A stretch of DNA of 26,257 bases from Firm-04 sp045627405 (GTDB lineage: Bacteria; Bacillota; Clostridia; Oscillospirales; Ruminococcaceae). Location: contig JAZQNP010000063.1 of the NCBI GenBank assembly GCA_045627405.1, positions 1-26,257 on the forward strand. Direction: 5' to 3'. The notes below the pieces were generated by a model that ran no database searches, was not told where the DNA came from, and saw nothing but the letters and a program-made list of their open reading frames with translations. Numbering within the stretch: the first letter of the stretch is position 1; every line of letters starts with the position of its first letter. Positions 8,235-16,513 of this stretch are shown here, in pieces. The position numbers were made by a program, and so were the translations under genes.

Positions 8235-9668
8235 TTAGTAAAGGTAATTAGTCGGATCGACAAACGTACCGTTTACGATCACACTGAAATGGAGATGATA
8301 ACCGCCGCCGCCGCTGCTGACGACATTACCCGTCGCGCCGATCTTGCCGACGACGGTTCCGGTCGAGACGCTCTGTCCGACCGATACATTGACAGAAGCC
8401 AGATGTGCATACAGCGTTTCCAAACCGTTTCCGTGGCTGATGCGGACATAGTTTCCGTATCCGCCGTTGCAGCTGCATGCCGTACCGTAATCGTGCGTGC
8501 AGCCCGTTTTCACAACAGTCACAGTACCTGCTGCGGCAGCACAGGCATTTGCATAGTGAATTCCCGCACCGGCAATGTCGATACCGTTGTGCTGTCTGCC
8601 CCAACGCCAGCCAAAGCCGCTGGAAATATGGTAGAATCCCGGTGCCGGCCATGCAAGCGTTCCGCCCACATAGACAGGGGTGGTAGCAGTCGGAGCAGGT
8701 GTTGTCACCGCTGTGGTCTTGGCAGTTGTAGCAGTTGTGACATTGCCGGAACCGGTAGATGTAGCAGCCGTTGTAGTTTTTGCAGCTTCAATCGAAGACT
8801 GAATCCGTGCAGCTTCCTCTTCTGCTTCCTTCTTCTTCTTTGCTTCCTCTTCTGCGCGTCGCTTTGCATCTTCCAGAATCAGCCGTTCCTCCTCAGATTG
8901 CAGATCAGCCAGTTCCTGCTCGAATGAGTTGAGTTCATTGGATGCATGTGCCTGCGCATGTTCGAGTTCTTCTTTTGCAAGGTCGGTCTCTGCCATCGCA
9001 GCGTCCAGTTCCTCACGGGACTCGGAAAATTCTTTTTTCAGAGATTCCATCTCTGTCTGTTTCAGATTCAGTGCTTGCAGCTGTGCAGTCAGATCCTGCT
9101 GTGAAGCATCCAGTTCTTCCAACTGCGTTTGGAGATCCTTGCACATCTCATCATCGTGTTTTGCAATGCGATTGATCAGATCTATTTTCGCAAGTACATC
9201 ATAGAAATCCGTCGCACCGATCAGTGCGGAAAGCAAACTGTCATTTCCGTGAACATAAAGCGTGCGAATGCGTGTTTTAAATGTTTCCAGACCTTCTTCG
9301 ACAGCAGCCTGCTGCTGTTCAATCTGAATTTGCAGTGTGTCAATCTCAGCCTGTTTGTCAGCGATTTCGTTCATCACATTTTGCAGCTGCGTATCAATCA
9401 GAAGCATTTTTCCGTTAATCAGGTCAATTTCTTCCTGCAAAGTCTCCTGATACTTTTCTTTCTGAGATATATCCTTTGCAAGAGATTCCAATTCATTCTT
9501 CTTTGCCTGAATTTCGTCCTGCTTTTCCTTCTTTTCCGCTTCGATTTCAGCGATTGTCTTTGCTTCAACAGTCGGAGCCGGAATATAGCGGTCGGACAGC
9601 GTAAGACTTCCCGCTGTAAGACAAACCGCAGAAAGCACTGCAAAGAATTTGGTAACCTGTTGTTTCAT
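8235..9668 (-). CDS. M23 (LytM) peptidoglycan endopeptidase with long coiled coil, FtsEX-associated
   Basis: A 477-aa secreted protein. A signal peptide occupies about residues 1-25. Residues 36-290 form a long Glu/Lys/Gln-rich coiled coil of the EnvC/CwlO type, with a hinge near 135-170 (TRIRTLYVHGNDSLLSALIG). A Ser/Thr/Ala-rich linker spans about 295-333. The C-terminal LytM domain has H360 and D364 in HNGIDIAGAG, H422 in LYAHL and H458/H460 in YHLHFSV, so the zinc-binding H-x3-D and H-x-H motifs are complete. A small Cys-bearing insertion (GCTHDYGTACSC) lies inside the domain. I chose the ATG at 9668 because GAAGG lies 9 nt upstream; the ATG at 9677 would touch the ribosome binding site. 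It is 20 nt downstream of ftsX, which supports a role as the hydrolase that FtsEX activates through its coiled coil. The partner claim rests on family knowledge and gene order. Confidence 0.92.
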   Translation of the reverse strand: MKQQVTKFFAVLSAVCLTAGSLTLSDRYIPAPTVEAKTIAEIEAEKKEKQDEIQAKKNELESLAKDISQKEKYQETLQEEIDLINGKMLLIDTQLQNVMNEIADKQAEIDTLQIQIEQQQAAVEEGLETFKTRIRTLYVHGNDSLLSALIGATDFYDVLAKIDLINRIAKHDDEMCKDLQTQLEELDASQQDLTAQLQALNLKQTEMESLKKEFSESREELDAAMAETDLAKEELEHAQAHASNELNSFEQELADLQSEEERLILEDAKRRAEEEAKKKKEAEEEAARIQSSIEAAKTTTAATSTGSGNVTTATTAKTTAVTTPAPTATTPVYVGGTLAWPAPGFYHISSGFGWRWGRQHNGIDIAGAGIHYANACAAAAGTVTVVKTGCTHDYGTACSCNGGYGNYVRISHGNGLETLYAHLASVNVSVGQSVSTGTVVGKIGATGNVVSSGGGGYHLHFSVIVNGTFVDPTNYLY

Positions 9669-9688
9669 TTCAATCATCCTTCGTTCTT

Positions 9689-10606
9689 TTACATATTGGC
9701 AGCACGGTATTTCAGATGCACCCGTGTCGAGAGAACACTGCCGATCGCACCGATCAGAGAGCCAGCCACAACATATGCAAGTGTCACAAACACCGCAATC
9801 CGGTCATACGGAATGATGCTTCCAAGACCGATTGTACTGAGCACATTGAATCTGCCCAGCAGTTCAACCAGACTGTCGTACGAGAACCATGTAAGCATAG
9901 TTGCGACAACGCCTGCAAGGAATCCGTTGATCATACCCTCCACAAAGAACGGGAAACGAATAAAGCTCTTGGTTGCACCGACACTCTGCATAATGCTGAT
10001 CTCACGCCGTCTCGCAAAGACGCTGGCACGAGTTGTGTTGGAAATAATGACCATTGAGACTATCAGCATCGCAATGATGATTGCACCGGCAACAATGGAA
10101 ACCACACGACGCAGTTCAGTCAGCAATTCAACAAAAGAATCCGGCGAGCTGACGTAATCAACATCTGTAAGACTGCTTGCTGCCGCAACTGTATCCTGCA
10201 TCTTGGAAATATCCGAAACACGCATACGATAAGCATCCGGCAGGGGATTGTCATCACCGAGAGACTCAAACACCTTTGTATAATCGCTCATGCTGTTTTT
10301 CAAGTCTGCAAACGCCTCTTCCTTGGAATAGAGCGTCACGCTGTTTACATTCTCCATCGCACTCAGTGCAGCACCGATTTCCGCAACGCGTTCATCAGAG
10401 GTATCGTCCATCAGATAAACAATGACTTCGTTTTTATCCTCGATACCGCCGATGATGGAATTGATATTGATGTAAAACAGAACCGAAATGCCGACAAGCA
10501 GCAAGCTGACCAGAAGAACACAAAAAGAGGCGAACGCCATCACGCGGTTTTTCCAGACATTGTCAAAGCCCTGTCCCACAAGATAGCGAAAACTACTCAG
10601 CTTCAA
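9689..10606 (-). CDS. ftsX: Cell-division ABC transporter permease FtsX
   Basis: A 305-aa permease of the FtsX family. After a cytoplasmic N-terminus (residues 1-21) comes transmembrane helix 1 at about 22-46 and an extracytoplasmic domain at about 47-165, rich in Asp and Glu (NEVIVYLMDD, VNSVTLYSKEEAF). Three further helices follow at about 168-300. The segment ARRREISIMQSVGATKSFI just after the second helix is the conserved MacB/FtsX cytoplasmic coupling motif. It uses a TTG start at 10606 with GGAGG 8 nt upstream, and its start overlaps the end of ftsE by 14 nt. FtsX does not transport a solute; with FtsE it converts ATP hydrolysis into activation of an extracellular murein hydrolase, here most likely the coiled-coil M23 protein encoded next. 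Confidence 0.95.
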   Translation of the reverse strand: MKLSSFRYLVGQGFDNVWKNRVMAFASFCVLLVSLLLVGISVLFYININSIIGGIEDKNEVIVYLMDDTSDERVAEIGAALSAMENVNSVTLYSKEEAFADLKNSMSDYTKVFESLGDDNPLPDAYRMRVSDISKMQDTVAAASSLTDVDYVSSPDSFVELLTELRRVVSIVAGAIIIAMLIVSMVIISNTTRASVFARRREISIMQSVGATKSFIRFPFFVEGMINGFLAGVVATMLTWFSYDSLVELLGRFNVLSTIGLGSIIPYDRIAVFVTLAYVVAGSLIGAIGSVLSTRVHLKYRAANM

Positions 10607-11387
10607 GATCTGTTCCTCCGATCACATCATCTGTACTGTATGTATCTTCTGCATCAGTCGGCAGTTCTTCCGGATATTCATCCGCCTCTGCCATAATCTC
10701 TTCTGTCATGGCAGCACCGTCAATGACCTCATCGAAGACAACCTCACCCTGACTGATGTTGATGATTCTGCCGCCGAAATGCCGCACCATCTCATGTGCA
10801 TGCGTCACCATCAGAATTGTGGTTCCGCAGGCATTGATCCCCTGCAACAGCTCAACGAGTTCATACGCAAGCTCCGGATCCACGTTGCCGGTCGGCTCAT
10901 CGGCAATCAGCAGCGCAGGATCGTTGACAAGTGCGCGGGCAAGCGCGCATCTCTGCTGTTCGCCGCCGGAGAGTTCACTCGGATAACAATCCGCCTTGTC
11001 CTGCAAGCCGACAAGCGACATCACATAAGGCACGCGCTTGCGAATCAGCTTCATCGGTGCATCAATCACACGCAGAACAAAAGCGATATTCTCGTAAACG
11101 GTCATGGTATCAATCAGGCGGTAATCCTGGAAGACAACGCCGATTGTACGACGAAAATCGGGAACCTTTCGTCTGCGCATTTTTGTCAGGCTGTACCCGT
11201 TCACATACACTTCGCCGCTGTTTGCATCAAGCTCTTTCAGCAAGAGCTTGATCAGCGTGCTTTTGCCGGCACCTGATCTGCCGATGACAAATGCAAATTC
11301 ACCGTCCTCAACTTTGAGGCTGACATTGCTGAGAGCTTCCACTCCGGTGCTTCCGTATGTCACGGAAACATTTTTTAATTCTACCAA
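10593..11387 (-). CDS. ftsE: Cell-division ATP-binding protein FtsE, with acidic C-terminal tail
   Basis: A 264-aa ABC ATPase. Walker A is GRSGAGKST at 36-44, the signature is LSGGEQQRCALARAL, Walker B is LLIADEPTGN and the H-loop is MVTHAHEM. The start is a TTG at 11387, giving MVELKNVSVTYGS, because AAGGAGG lies 7 nt upstream; a longer in-frame ATG at 11432 has no ribosome binding site and adds residues foreign to the family. The ATPase fold ends near residue 222, but the protein continues with about 40 extra residues that are strongly acidic (for example EEIMAEADEYPEELPTDAED). E. coli FtsE lacks such a tail. It drives FtsX and forms the first gene of ftsE-ftsX-M23-S41. I see no convincing promoter in the 69 nt between the upstream terminator and the start. 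Confidence 0.95.
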   Translation of the reverse strand: MVELKNVSVTYGSTGVEALSNVSLKVEDGEFAFVIGRSGAGKSTLIKLLLKELDANSGEVYVNGYSLTKMRRRKVPDFRRTIGVVFQDYRLIDTMTVYENIAFVLRVIDAPMKLIRKRVPYVMSLVGLQDKADCYPSELSGGEQQRCALARALVNDPALLIADEPTGNVDPELAYELVELLQGINACGTTILMVTHAHEMVRHFGGRIINISQGEVVFDEVIDGAAMTEEIMAEADEYPEELPTDAEDTYSTDDVIGGTDLEAE

Positions 11388-11456
11388 AAGAATCCTCCTT
11401 TTGGGGCGTTTGCGGCATATTCGATCCAACATGCCAGAATATCAGCGAGATAATTG

Positions 11457-11503
11457 TAAAAAGGGGAGTGCAAAGGAATATCACATTCCGTCTCGCACTC
11501 CCC
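11457..11503 (-). terminator. Rho-independent terminator of the CdaR-type regulator gene
   Basis: A perfect 9-bp stem (GGGGAGTGC with GCACTCCCC, plus-strand arms 11463-11471 and 11495-11503) has an inner ATTCC/GGAAT pairing. On the minus strand it is followed by TTTTT. It lies 20 nt past the regulator's stop codon and insulates ftsE from it. Confidence 0.93.
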
Positions 11504-11523
11504 AGTACACACAAAAATTGTAA

Positions 11524-12609
11524 TCAGAATTTCACAGGACTTGCCGAAAGATATTTCTTGACCATCAGTGCTATCTTGAAGATAATCGCATGATCAAACT
11601 CACGCAGATCCAGACCTGTCAGCTTCTTGATCTTTTCCAGTCGGTACACAAGCGTATTGCGGTGTACGAACAGCTTACGGGATGTCTCAGATACATTCAG
11701 ATTGTTCTCAAAGAACCGCTGAATTGTAAAGAGCGTTTCATGATCAAGACTCTCAATGCTGCCGCGCTTGAACACCTCATGCAGGAATGTCTCACAGAGC
11801 GTTGTCGGAAGGTGGTAGATCAACCGCGCAATACCGAGGTTATCATAGCTGACAATCACCTTGTCCGTATCAAATACTTTACCGACTTCCAATGCCATCT
11901 GTGCCTCCTTGAAGGAGCGTGCAAGATCTTTGACACCGACAACACTGGTGCCGATACCGACATTGACACGGGTATAGAACTCACTGGACAAGGTATCTGC
12001 GATGGAACGCGCAAGCTTTTCAAGATCCTTGCTCTCAACGGATGCTTTGATCTCCTTGACAAGAACAATATCCGTTTCGGTGATATTAAACACGAAATCT
12101 TTGCTCTTATCGGGGAAAAGATTCTGAATCACATCATAAGCAGAAATATCGTTGGCAGAGACAATCCGGATCAGGAATACGACACGGCTGATTTCTGCAT
12201 TGAAGTGCAGTTCGCGTGCCTTGACAACAATATCACCGGGGAGTACGTTGTCGAGAACAACGTTTTTGATGAAATTGTTGCGGTCATATTTTTCGTCATA
12301 ATACTGTTTGATGCTGGACATTGCAATCGCGAGAATATCCGCATATTTTGCAGCATTTTCGTCCGTTCCCTCCACAAACACCGCATAGTCGGGTGTGGTG
12401 CGGACGCCGAACGGCTTGTAGGTGTATCCGTCACGAATAAACAAATCGCCGGACTCGTTCATATCCATCGAGACAAACTCATTGGTTGTACCGACACGGT
12501 TCGGATCGCTGCAAGCGATGATGGTAGCGGTTTCATCAACAACGCCGATGGTTGCATGAATGGTATCATGCATCTGTGTTACGAGTCCCTGAAAAGGTCT
12601 GTTAGACAT
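11524..12609 (-). CDS. CdaR/PucR-type transcriptional regulator
   Basis: A 361-aa protein resembling CdaR sugar-diacid regulators. The N-terminal part (about 1-110) fits the sugar-diacid recognition domain: MHDTIHATIGVVDE, then IIACSDPNRVGT. The middle (about 130-290) is a GGDEF-like fold region common in this family. The C-terminus carries the PucR/CdaR helix-turn-helix at about 300-355, read from NLNVSETSRKLFVHRNTLVY and then RLEKIKKLTGLDL. The ATG at 12609 has AAGGGA 7 nt upstream. It appears monocistronic: its own terminator follows, and a 299-nt gap lies before it. No glycerate or glucarate gene is nearby, so its target and ligand are open; diacid or uronate sensing is a family-level guess. 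It is unrelated to the c-di-AMP regulator also called CdaR. Confidence 0.83.
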   Translation of the reverse strand: MSNRPFQGLVTQMHDTIHATIGVVDETATIIACSDPNRVGTTNEFVSMDMNESGDLFIRDGYTYKPFGVRTTPDYAVFVEGTDENAAKYADILAIAMSSIKQYYDEKYDRNNFIKNVVLDNVLPGDIVVKARELHFNAEISRVVFLIRIVSANDISAYDVIQNLFPDKSKDFVFNITETDIVLVKEIKASVESKDLEKLARSIADTLSSEFYTRVNVGIGTSVVGVKDLARSFKEAQMALEVGKVFDTDKVIVSYDNLGIARLIYHLPTTLCETFLHEVFKRGSIESLDHETLFTIQRFFENNLNVSETSRKLFVHRNTLVYRLEKIKKLTGLDLREFDHAIIFKIALMVKKYLSASPVKF

Positions 12610-12908
12610 ATCAATATCCCTTCGCTTTCTTCATGATTATGAGTTTTTTAGGATTACGGCGGGGGAGTGCTGTGCCGTTTGCAGACAAATGTGTTGCAGT
12701 TGAAAGCTCAGGGCAAATACTGTACGCCTAAAACTATTACAAATTGTAACACATTTCGCCTGTATAATTGTTACCAAACTATGAACAAGATGTTAATAAT
12801 CCGTGAATCGACGTTTTTTAAAGCTATCCATTGTCCAAAATACCGAAAAATCGGTGCGGGTAAAAACGTCAAAAGCTGGAAAATATTACAAGTTGGTTAC
12901 ACAGAGAG
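12610..12908. other. Intergenic region between the CdaR-type gene and argS
   Basis: These 299 nt lie upstream of the CdaR-type gene and downstream of argS. They contain an inverted repeat TTACAA-A-TTGTAA at 12737-12749 with further TTGTTAC/TTGTAAC-like words nearby (about 12745-12775), a plausible operator. A weak 5-bp hairpin (ACCGA/TCGGT at about 12842-12856) could end argS transcription. I find no near-consensus promoter; several AT-rich -10-like hexamers exist but none has a good -35 at 17 nt. No convincing small gene or RNA is seen. Confidence 0.4.
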
Positions 12909-14678
12909 TTACATTTTTTCCGGTGCCGTCACTTTCAGAAGCCTGAGAACGTTGCCGAGCACCGAGCAGACCGCAGAACAGAGAAGCAGTCTTGCGTCAC
13001 GCAGTTCGGCTGTTTCGGCATCGCGCACCTTGCAGGAATCATAAAACTTATGGAACAGTGCAGCAAGTTCTACGGAATACTTCGTCAGTCTGGACGGATC
13101 AAGCTGCTGTGCCGCGCTCTCGATTTCTCCCGGAAGCTGGGCAAGCTGCCGGATCAGCTCCCGCTCAGCAGAGGTGTTCAGCAGGTCAAGCTGTGCGGCA
13201 TTTGCAGAGGGAATCTCCACGCTGCTTTCTTTCAGTGTACGGATCAGACTGCAAATGCGGGCATGCGCATACTGAACGTAATAGACCGGATTGGACGAGG
13301 ATTTCTCCACTGCAAGATCCAGATCGAACTCAAAGTGTGAATTCGCCTCGCGCAGATTGAAGAAGAACCGTGCGGCATCGATCGGAATATCTTCCAGCAG
13401 CGTGACCAGCGTCAGAGCCTTTCCGCTCCGTTTGGACTGCTTGACCGGTTTGCCGTCGCGCATGACTGCAACCATCTGCATCAGAACCACAGTGAGACGC
13501 GAAGCATCCACGCCAAGGGCGGTGAGTGCAGCTTTCAGGCGAGGCACATATCCGTGATGGTCAGCTCCGAGAATATCAATCGCTCTGTCAAAGCCGCGGG
13601 TCACGAGCTTATTATAATGGTATGCAATATCCGGTACAACATAGGTCGGAATGCCGTTTGAACGGACAATCACGAAGTCCTTATCCGCACCGAGTGCCTC
13701 TGCTTTGAACCACAGCGCGCCTTCCTTTTCGTAGGTGTATCCGCTGTCTTTGAGCTGCTGAATAATCTTCTGCACGCTTCCGTCCGCATGAAGTGTGCTT
13801 TCCGGAAACCATGTGTCATAGTGAATGCGGTACTGTGCAAGGTCGTCTTTCAGCCCTTGAATGTTCTTCGGGAGCGCGAAAGCAGTCAGGGCCTTGCGCC
13901 GTTCTTCCTCCGGCACAGTTTCCAGTGCTTTGCCGTGTTCATCAAAATAATTTTTTGCGTGTGCAATAATGTCCTGTCCCAGATAGACATCCTCCGGCAT
14001 CGGAAAATCTTCCGTATTGCCGTCCGCGCCGTAAATCCGCCTGCACACTTCATCTGTATCGGCAGAGGTACTGTAAACAGCCTGTCCTTTCTCGGTACAG
14101 AGCTGCATATAGCGCAGAGACAGTGATTTGCCGAACTTTTCGATTTGATTGCCTGCATCGTTGATATAGAACTCCCGTTCCGTCTCAAAGCCTGCCGCCG
14201 TCAGAACAGAAGCGAGGCAATCACCGATCGCGCCGCCGCGGGCATTTCCGACATGCATCGGACCGGTCGGATTTGCAGAAACAAATTCCACAAGAACCCG
14301 TTTTCCGGCACCGATGTCTGATGTCCCGTAAGATTTGCCCTCTTCTTCAATGTTCCGGATCACATCCGAATACCATCTCTGTCCGAGATAGAAGTTCATA
14401 AATCCGGGGCCTGCGATTTCAACCTGATCGAAGCATGTGTCTGTCAGATTGATCTCCGCCTGAATCGCCTCGGCGATCTTGCGGGGCGGCATATGCAGTG
14501 CCTTTGCCGAAACCATTGCAATATTGGCGGCGAAGTCTCCGTGTGCGCGGTCTGCCGGAATTTCAATATTGAACGCCGGCAGCGGTTCAGCAGGAAACGT
14601 ACCGTTTGCAATGAGTCTGCCGAGTGCATCCATAATCAACGCTCTTGCATCGGCGGAAGCAGCAGCAATACTGTTCAA
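12909..14678 (-). CDS. argS: Arginine-tRNA ligase
   Basis: A 589-aa class I aminoacyl-tRNA synthetase that charges tRNA-Arg. The N-terminal additional domain (roughly 1-105) includes IEIPADRAHGDFAANIAM. The Rossmann active site begins at LVEFVSANPTGPMHVGNARG, where the usual HIGH motif appears as HVGN, as is common in ArgS. The second signature region is DGKPVKQSKRSGKALTL. The C-terminal anticodon-binding domain includes YVQYAHARICSL and a typical DALR region. Its final residues end VTAPEKM. The start is placed at a TTG (14678) because AGGAG sits 8 nt upstream; earlier in-frame TTG and GTG codons overlap or precede the ribosome binding site. It lies 44 nt downstream of the DUF1934 gene, a pairing often seen in Firmicutes, and probably belongs to a ddl-DUF1934-argS transcript. 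Confidence 0.97.
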   Translation of the reverse strand: MNSIAAASADARALIMDALGRLIANGTFPAEPLPAFNIEIPADRAHGDFAANIAMVSAKALHMPPRKIAEAIQAEINLTDTCFDQVEIAGPGFMNFYLGQRWYSDVIRNIEEEGKSYGTSDIGAGKRVLVEFVSANPTGPMHVGNARGGAIGDCLASVLTAAGFETEREFYINDAGNQIEKFGKSLSLRYMQLCTEKGQAVYSTSADTDEVCRRIYGADGNTEDFPMPEDVYLGQDIIAHAKNYFDEHGKALETVPEEERRKALTAFALPKNIQGLKDDLAQYRIHYDTWFPESTLHADGSVQKIIQQLKDSGYTYEKEGALWFKAEALGADKDFVIVRSNGIPTYVVPDIAYHYNKLVTRGFDRAIDILGADHHGYVPRLKAALTALGVDASRLTVVLMQMVAVMRDGKPVKQSKRSGKALTLVTLLEDIPIDAARFFFNLREANSHFEFDLDLAVEKSSSNPVYYVQYAHARICSLIRTLKESSVEIPSANAAQLDLLNTSAERELIRQLAQLPGEIESAAQQLDPSRLTKYSVELAALFHKFYDSCKVRDAETAELRDARLLLCSAVCSVLGNVLRLLKVTAPEKM

Positions 14679-14722
14679 ATGCAACACTCCTTTCAAAAAC
14701 TGTGTCAGTTATACATTATTAA

Positions 14723-15214
14723 TTATATTGAACGGTGCTGCACAGCAGAATCTGCCGTTGCCTGCATCGTGACACGCAAAACGATTGTATTGATATTTTC
14801 AGAATGATCCCCGACATCCATTGCATAGCGGAGATACAGTTCGCCGCCGTATTGCGAAAGATCGGCGCGCACCTGAATTGCATGAAGCTGCATGCTGATC
14901 GTACCGAATACGGTGTCATATTCGACCGGATGCGTTTTACCGGTTTCCAGCACCATCAGCGCATCGGTAAAACCGGTTTTGTGAATGGAAACCAGCGGAT
15001 TTCCGCTGCGGAAGCCGGTCACGGTAATGGCTGTCTGCCCCATGGCTTCACCGCGTTCGTCTACATCTGTATAGATGACAACTGCTTCATCGCTGCGAAA
15101 ACGGTAATTCGCTTTCGTGTTCAGCTCCGACCATTCCGGTTCTTCGTTTTCATATACAAGCTTACTGCGAATTGTCAGAACGGCATTTTCATGCCAAAGT
15201 GTATCGTTTGCCAA
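14723..15214 (-). CDS. DUF1934 (YwiB-like) beta-barrel protein
   Basis: A 163-aa small cytoplasmic protein of the DUF1934 family, predicted to fold as a calycin-like beta-barrel of unknown function. Recognisable parts are the N-terminal strand ENAVLTIRSKL, then TKANYRFRSDEAVVIYTD, and the C-terminal LYLRYAMDVGDHSENINTIV, close to the family's common 'Y-x-L-x-x-x-G-x-x-x-x-N' ending. The start is a TTG at 15214 with GGGAGG about 5 nt upstream; this leaves a 16-nt gap after the ligase gene, while the longer in-frame ATG at 15268 would overlap it. The link to argS is conserved in Firmicutes, but no molecular role is established. Confidence 0.85.
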   Translation of the reverse strand: MANDTLWHENAVLTIRSKLVYENEEPEWSELNTKANYRFRSDEAVVIYTDVDERGEAMGQTAITVTGFRSGNPLVSIHKTGFTDALMVLETGKTHPVEYDTVFGTISMQLHAIQVRADLSQYGGELYLRYAMDVGDHSENINTIVLRVTMQATADSAVQHRSI

Positions 15215-15230
15215 ATTCTCCTCCCGGTAC

Positions 15231-16268
15231 TTAAAATGCACGGTCCGCATGCTCGATTGCCTGTGCAATCAGCTTCTCGATTAAATAGGGGAACCGCATA
15301 CCCAAATCAGCCATCAGCACAGGATACGCAGCGGATTCCGTCAGAGTCGGCATGGTGTTCACCTCACCGAGGAGAATATCGCCCTCCGCCGTGCAGTAGA
15401 AGTCAAAAAGTGCAAGCCCCTTGCAGTCAAGGACGCAAAAAGCGCGCACAGCGATTTTGCGGATTTGATCCGCAGTTTCCGCATCCAGATCCGCAGAGAC
15501 AGTCAGCTGCTCCGCCTGTTTATCGGTAATCTCCCCGACAAAGGAAGCAAACGGCAGATCATAACCGAAAACGCCGACACGAAATTCTCTGCCGAGAATC
15601 AGCTCCTCGATCAGAACGGTTCCGTCCTGTGTAAAGGCACGCTTTACCAGTGCGGCAAGCTCCTCTCTGTTCTTTGCGATGCCGGAAGCTGCGGAATTGT
15701 CGCACCCGGACGGCTTCACATAGAGCGGATAGTCCAGCTTCTCTTCGATCTTGTCATATTCATGATCCAACCGGTTCAGATTGCGAAGAAACGCAGCAGA
15801 CCACTTCGGCGTGCGGATTTTCGCCGCATTCAAAACCTTATGCGTAAATGCCTTATTGCGGCAGACAGCCGATCCGAGCACACCGTTTCCGACATAGGGA
15901 ATTCCGGTCAGCTCGCAGAGACCCTGCACCGTTCCGTCCTCGCCGTATTTACCGCGCAGCGTCGAGAAAATCACATCCACGCGCTTGTGCGAATAGCAGC
16001 CGTCTTCCAGAATCAGAATGCCGCTGTGTGCAGGATCGGGAGATAAAACAGCAGGGGAGCAGTCGGAATTCTCTTCCCACTTATTGGATTCAATCTCCTC
16101 GACATCCCCGGGAAAATAAAGCCATCTGCCGTTATGATCAATCCCGATCGGAACGACTTCATACTGCTCCGCCGGCAGAACGCGCATGACCGCTGCGGCA
16201 GATTTTGCAGATTCCGCATGTTCCGCCGATGTTCCGCCGAATAAAATCAGGATTCTTGTCTTAGCCAT
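15231..16268 (-). CDS. D-alanine-D-alanine ligase homologue, divergent
   Basis: A 345-aa ATP-grasp protein of the Ddl/Van ligase family. The overall order is intact: FGGTSAEHAES at 10-20, KYGEDGTVQGLCELTGIPYV at 107-126, KPSG at 185-188, EELILGREFRVGVFG at 221-235, D289 and EVNTMP at 302-307. ATP- and Mg-side residues (K185, E221, D289, E302, N304) are present. Several substrate-side positions differ from typical ligases: LHG is LRG (R105), E-x-x-V-S is EHAES, the GSSVG loop reads DNSAASG, and the segment that normally carries the omega loop (DYEAKY, with the catalytic Tyr) is missing between about 238 and 256. The ATG at 16268 has AAAGGGG 5 nt upstream; the longer open frame is leader sequence. 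It may be a second ligase with altered substrate use rather than the essential Ddl. Confidence 0.8.
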   Translation of the reverse strand: MAKTRILILFGGTSAEHAESAKSAAAVMRVLPAEQYEVVPIGIDHNGRWLYFPGDVEEIESNKWEENSDCSPAVLSPDPAHSGILILEDGCYSHKRVDVIFSTLRGKYGEDGTVQGLCELTGIPYVGNGVLGSAVCRNKAFTHKVLNAAKIRTPKWSAAFLRNLNRLDHEYDKIEEKLDYPLYVKPSGCDNSAASGIAKNREELAALVKRAFTQDGTVLIEELILGREFRVGVFGYDLPFASFVGEITDKQAEQLTVSADLDAETADQIRKIAVRAFCVLDCKGLALFDFYCTAEGDILLGEVNTMPTLTESAAYPVLMADLGMRFPYLIEKLIAQAIEHADRAF

Positions 16269-16513
16269 TGCTGCCCCTTTCTTCTCTCTGTCACAGAGTC
16301 TGCATTTTGCCGTATTACGCAATATAGCAAATTCAGATCTCCAAAATTTGGATGTTATGCGCAAATCTGTGTAAATGCGTGCGATTTGGTCATTTTGACA
16401 TTTGTGCATAATTCCGACAGTGACGAAAATTCCGTCAAAAAACATTCAAAAAACCGAAAAAGCACGCGTACACGATAAACAATGCAGAGAGATCAAATTT
16501 GCTGTCTGAATCT

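Noticed and set aside
16269..16445. Extended N-terminus of the ddl homologue (start at 16445)
   Set aside because: The extra 59 residues do not resemble the family, while an ATG at 16268 has a good ribosome binding site and begins exactly at the first beta strand of the fold.
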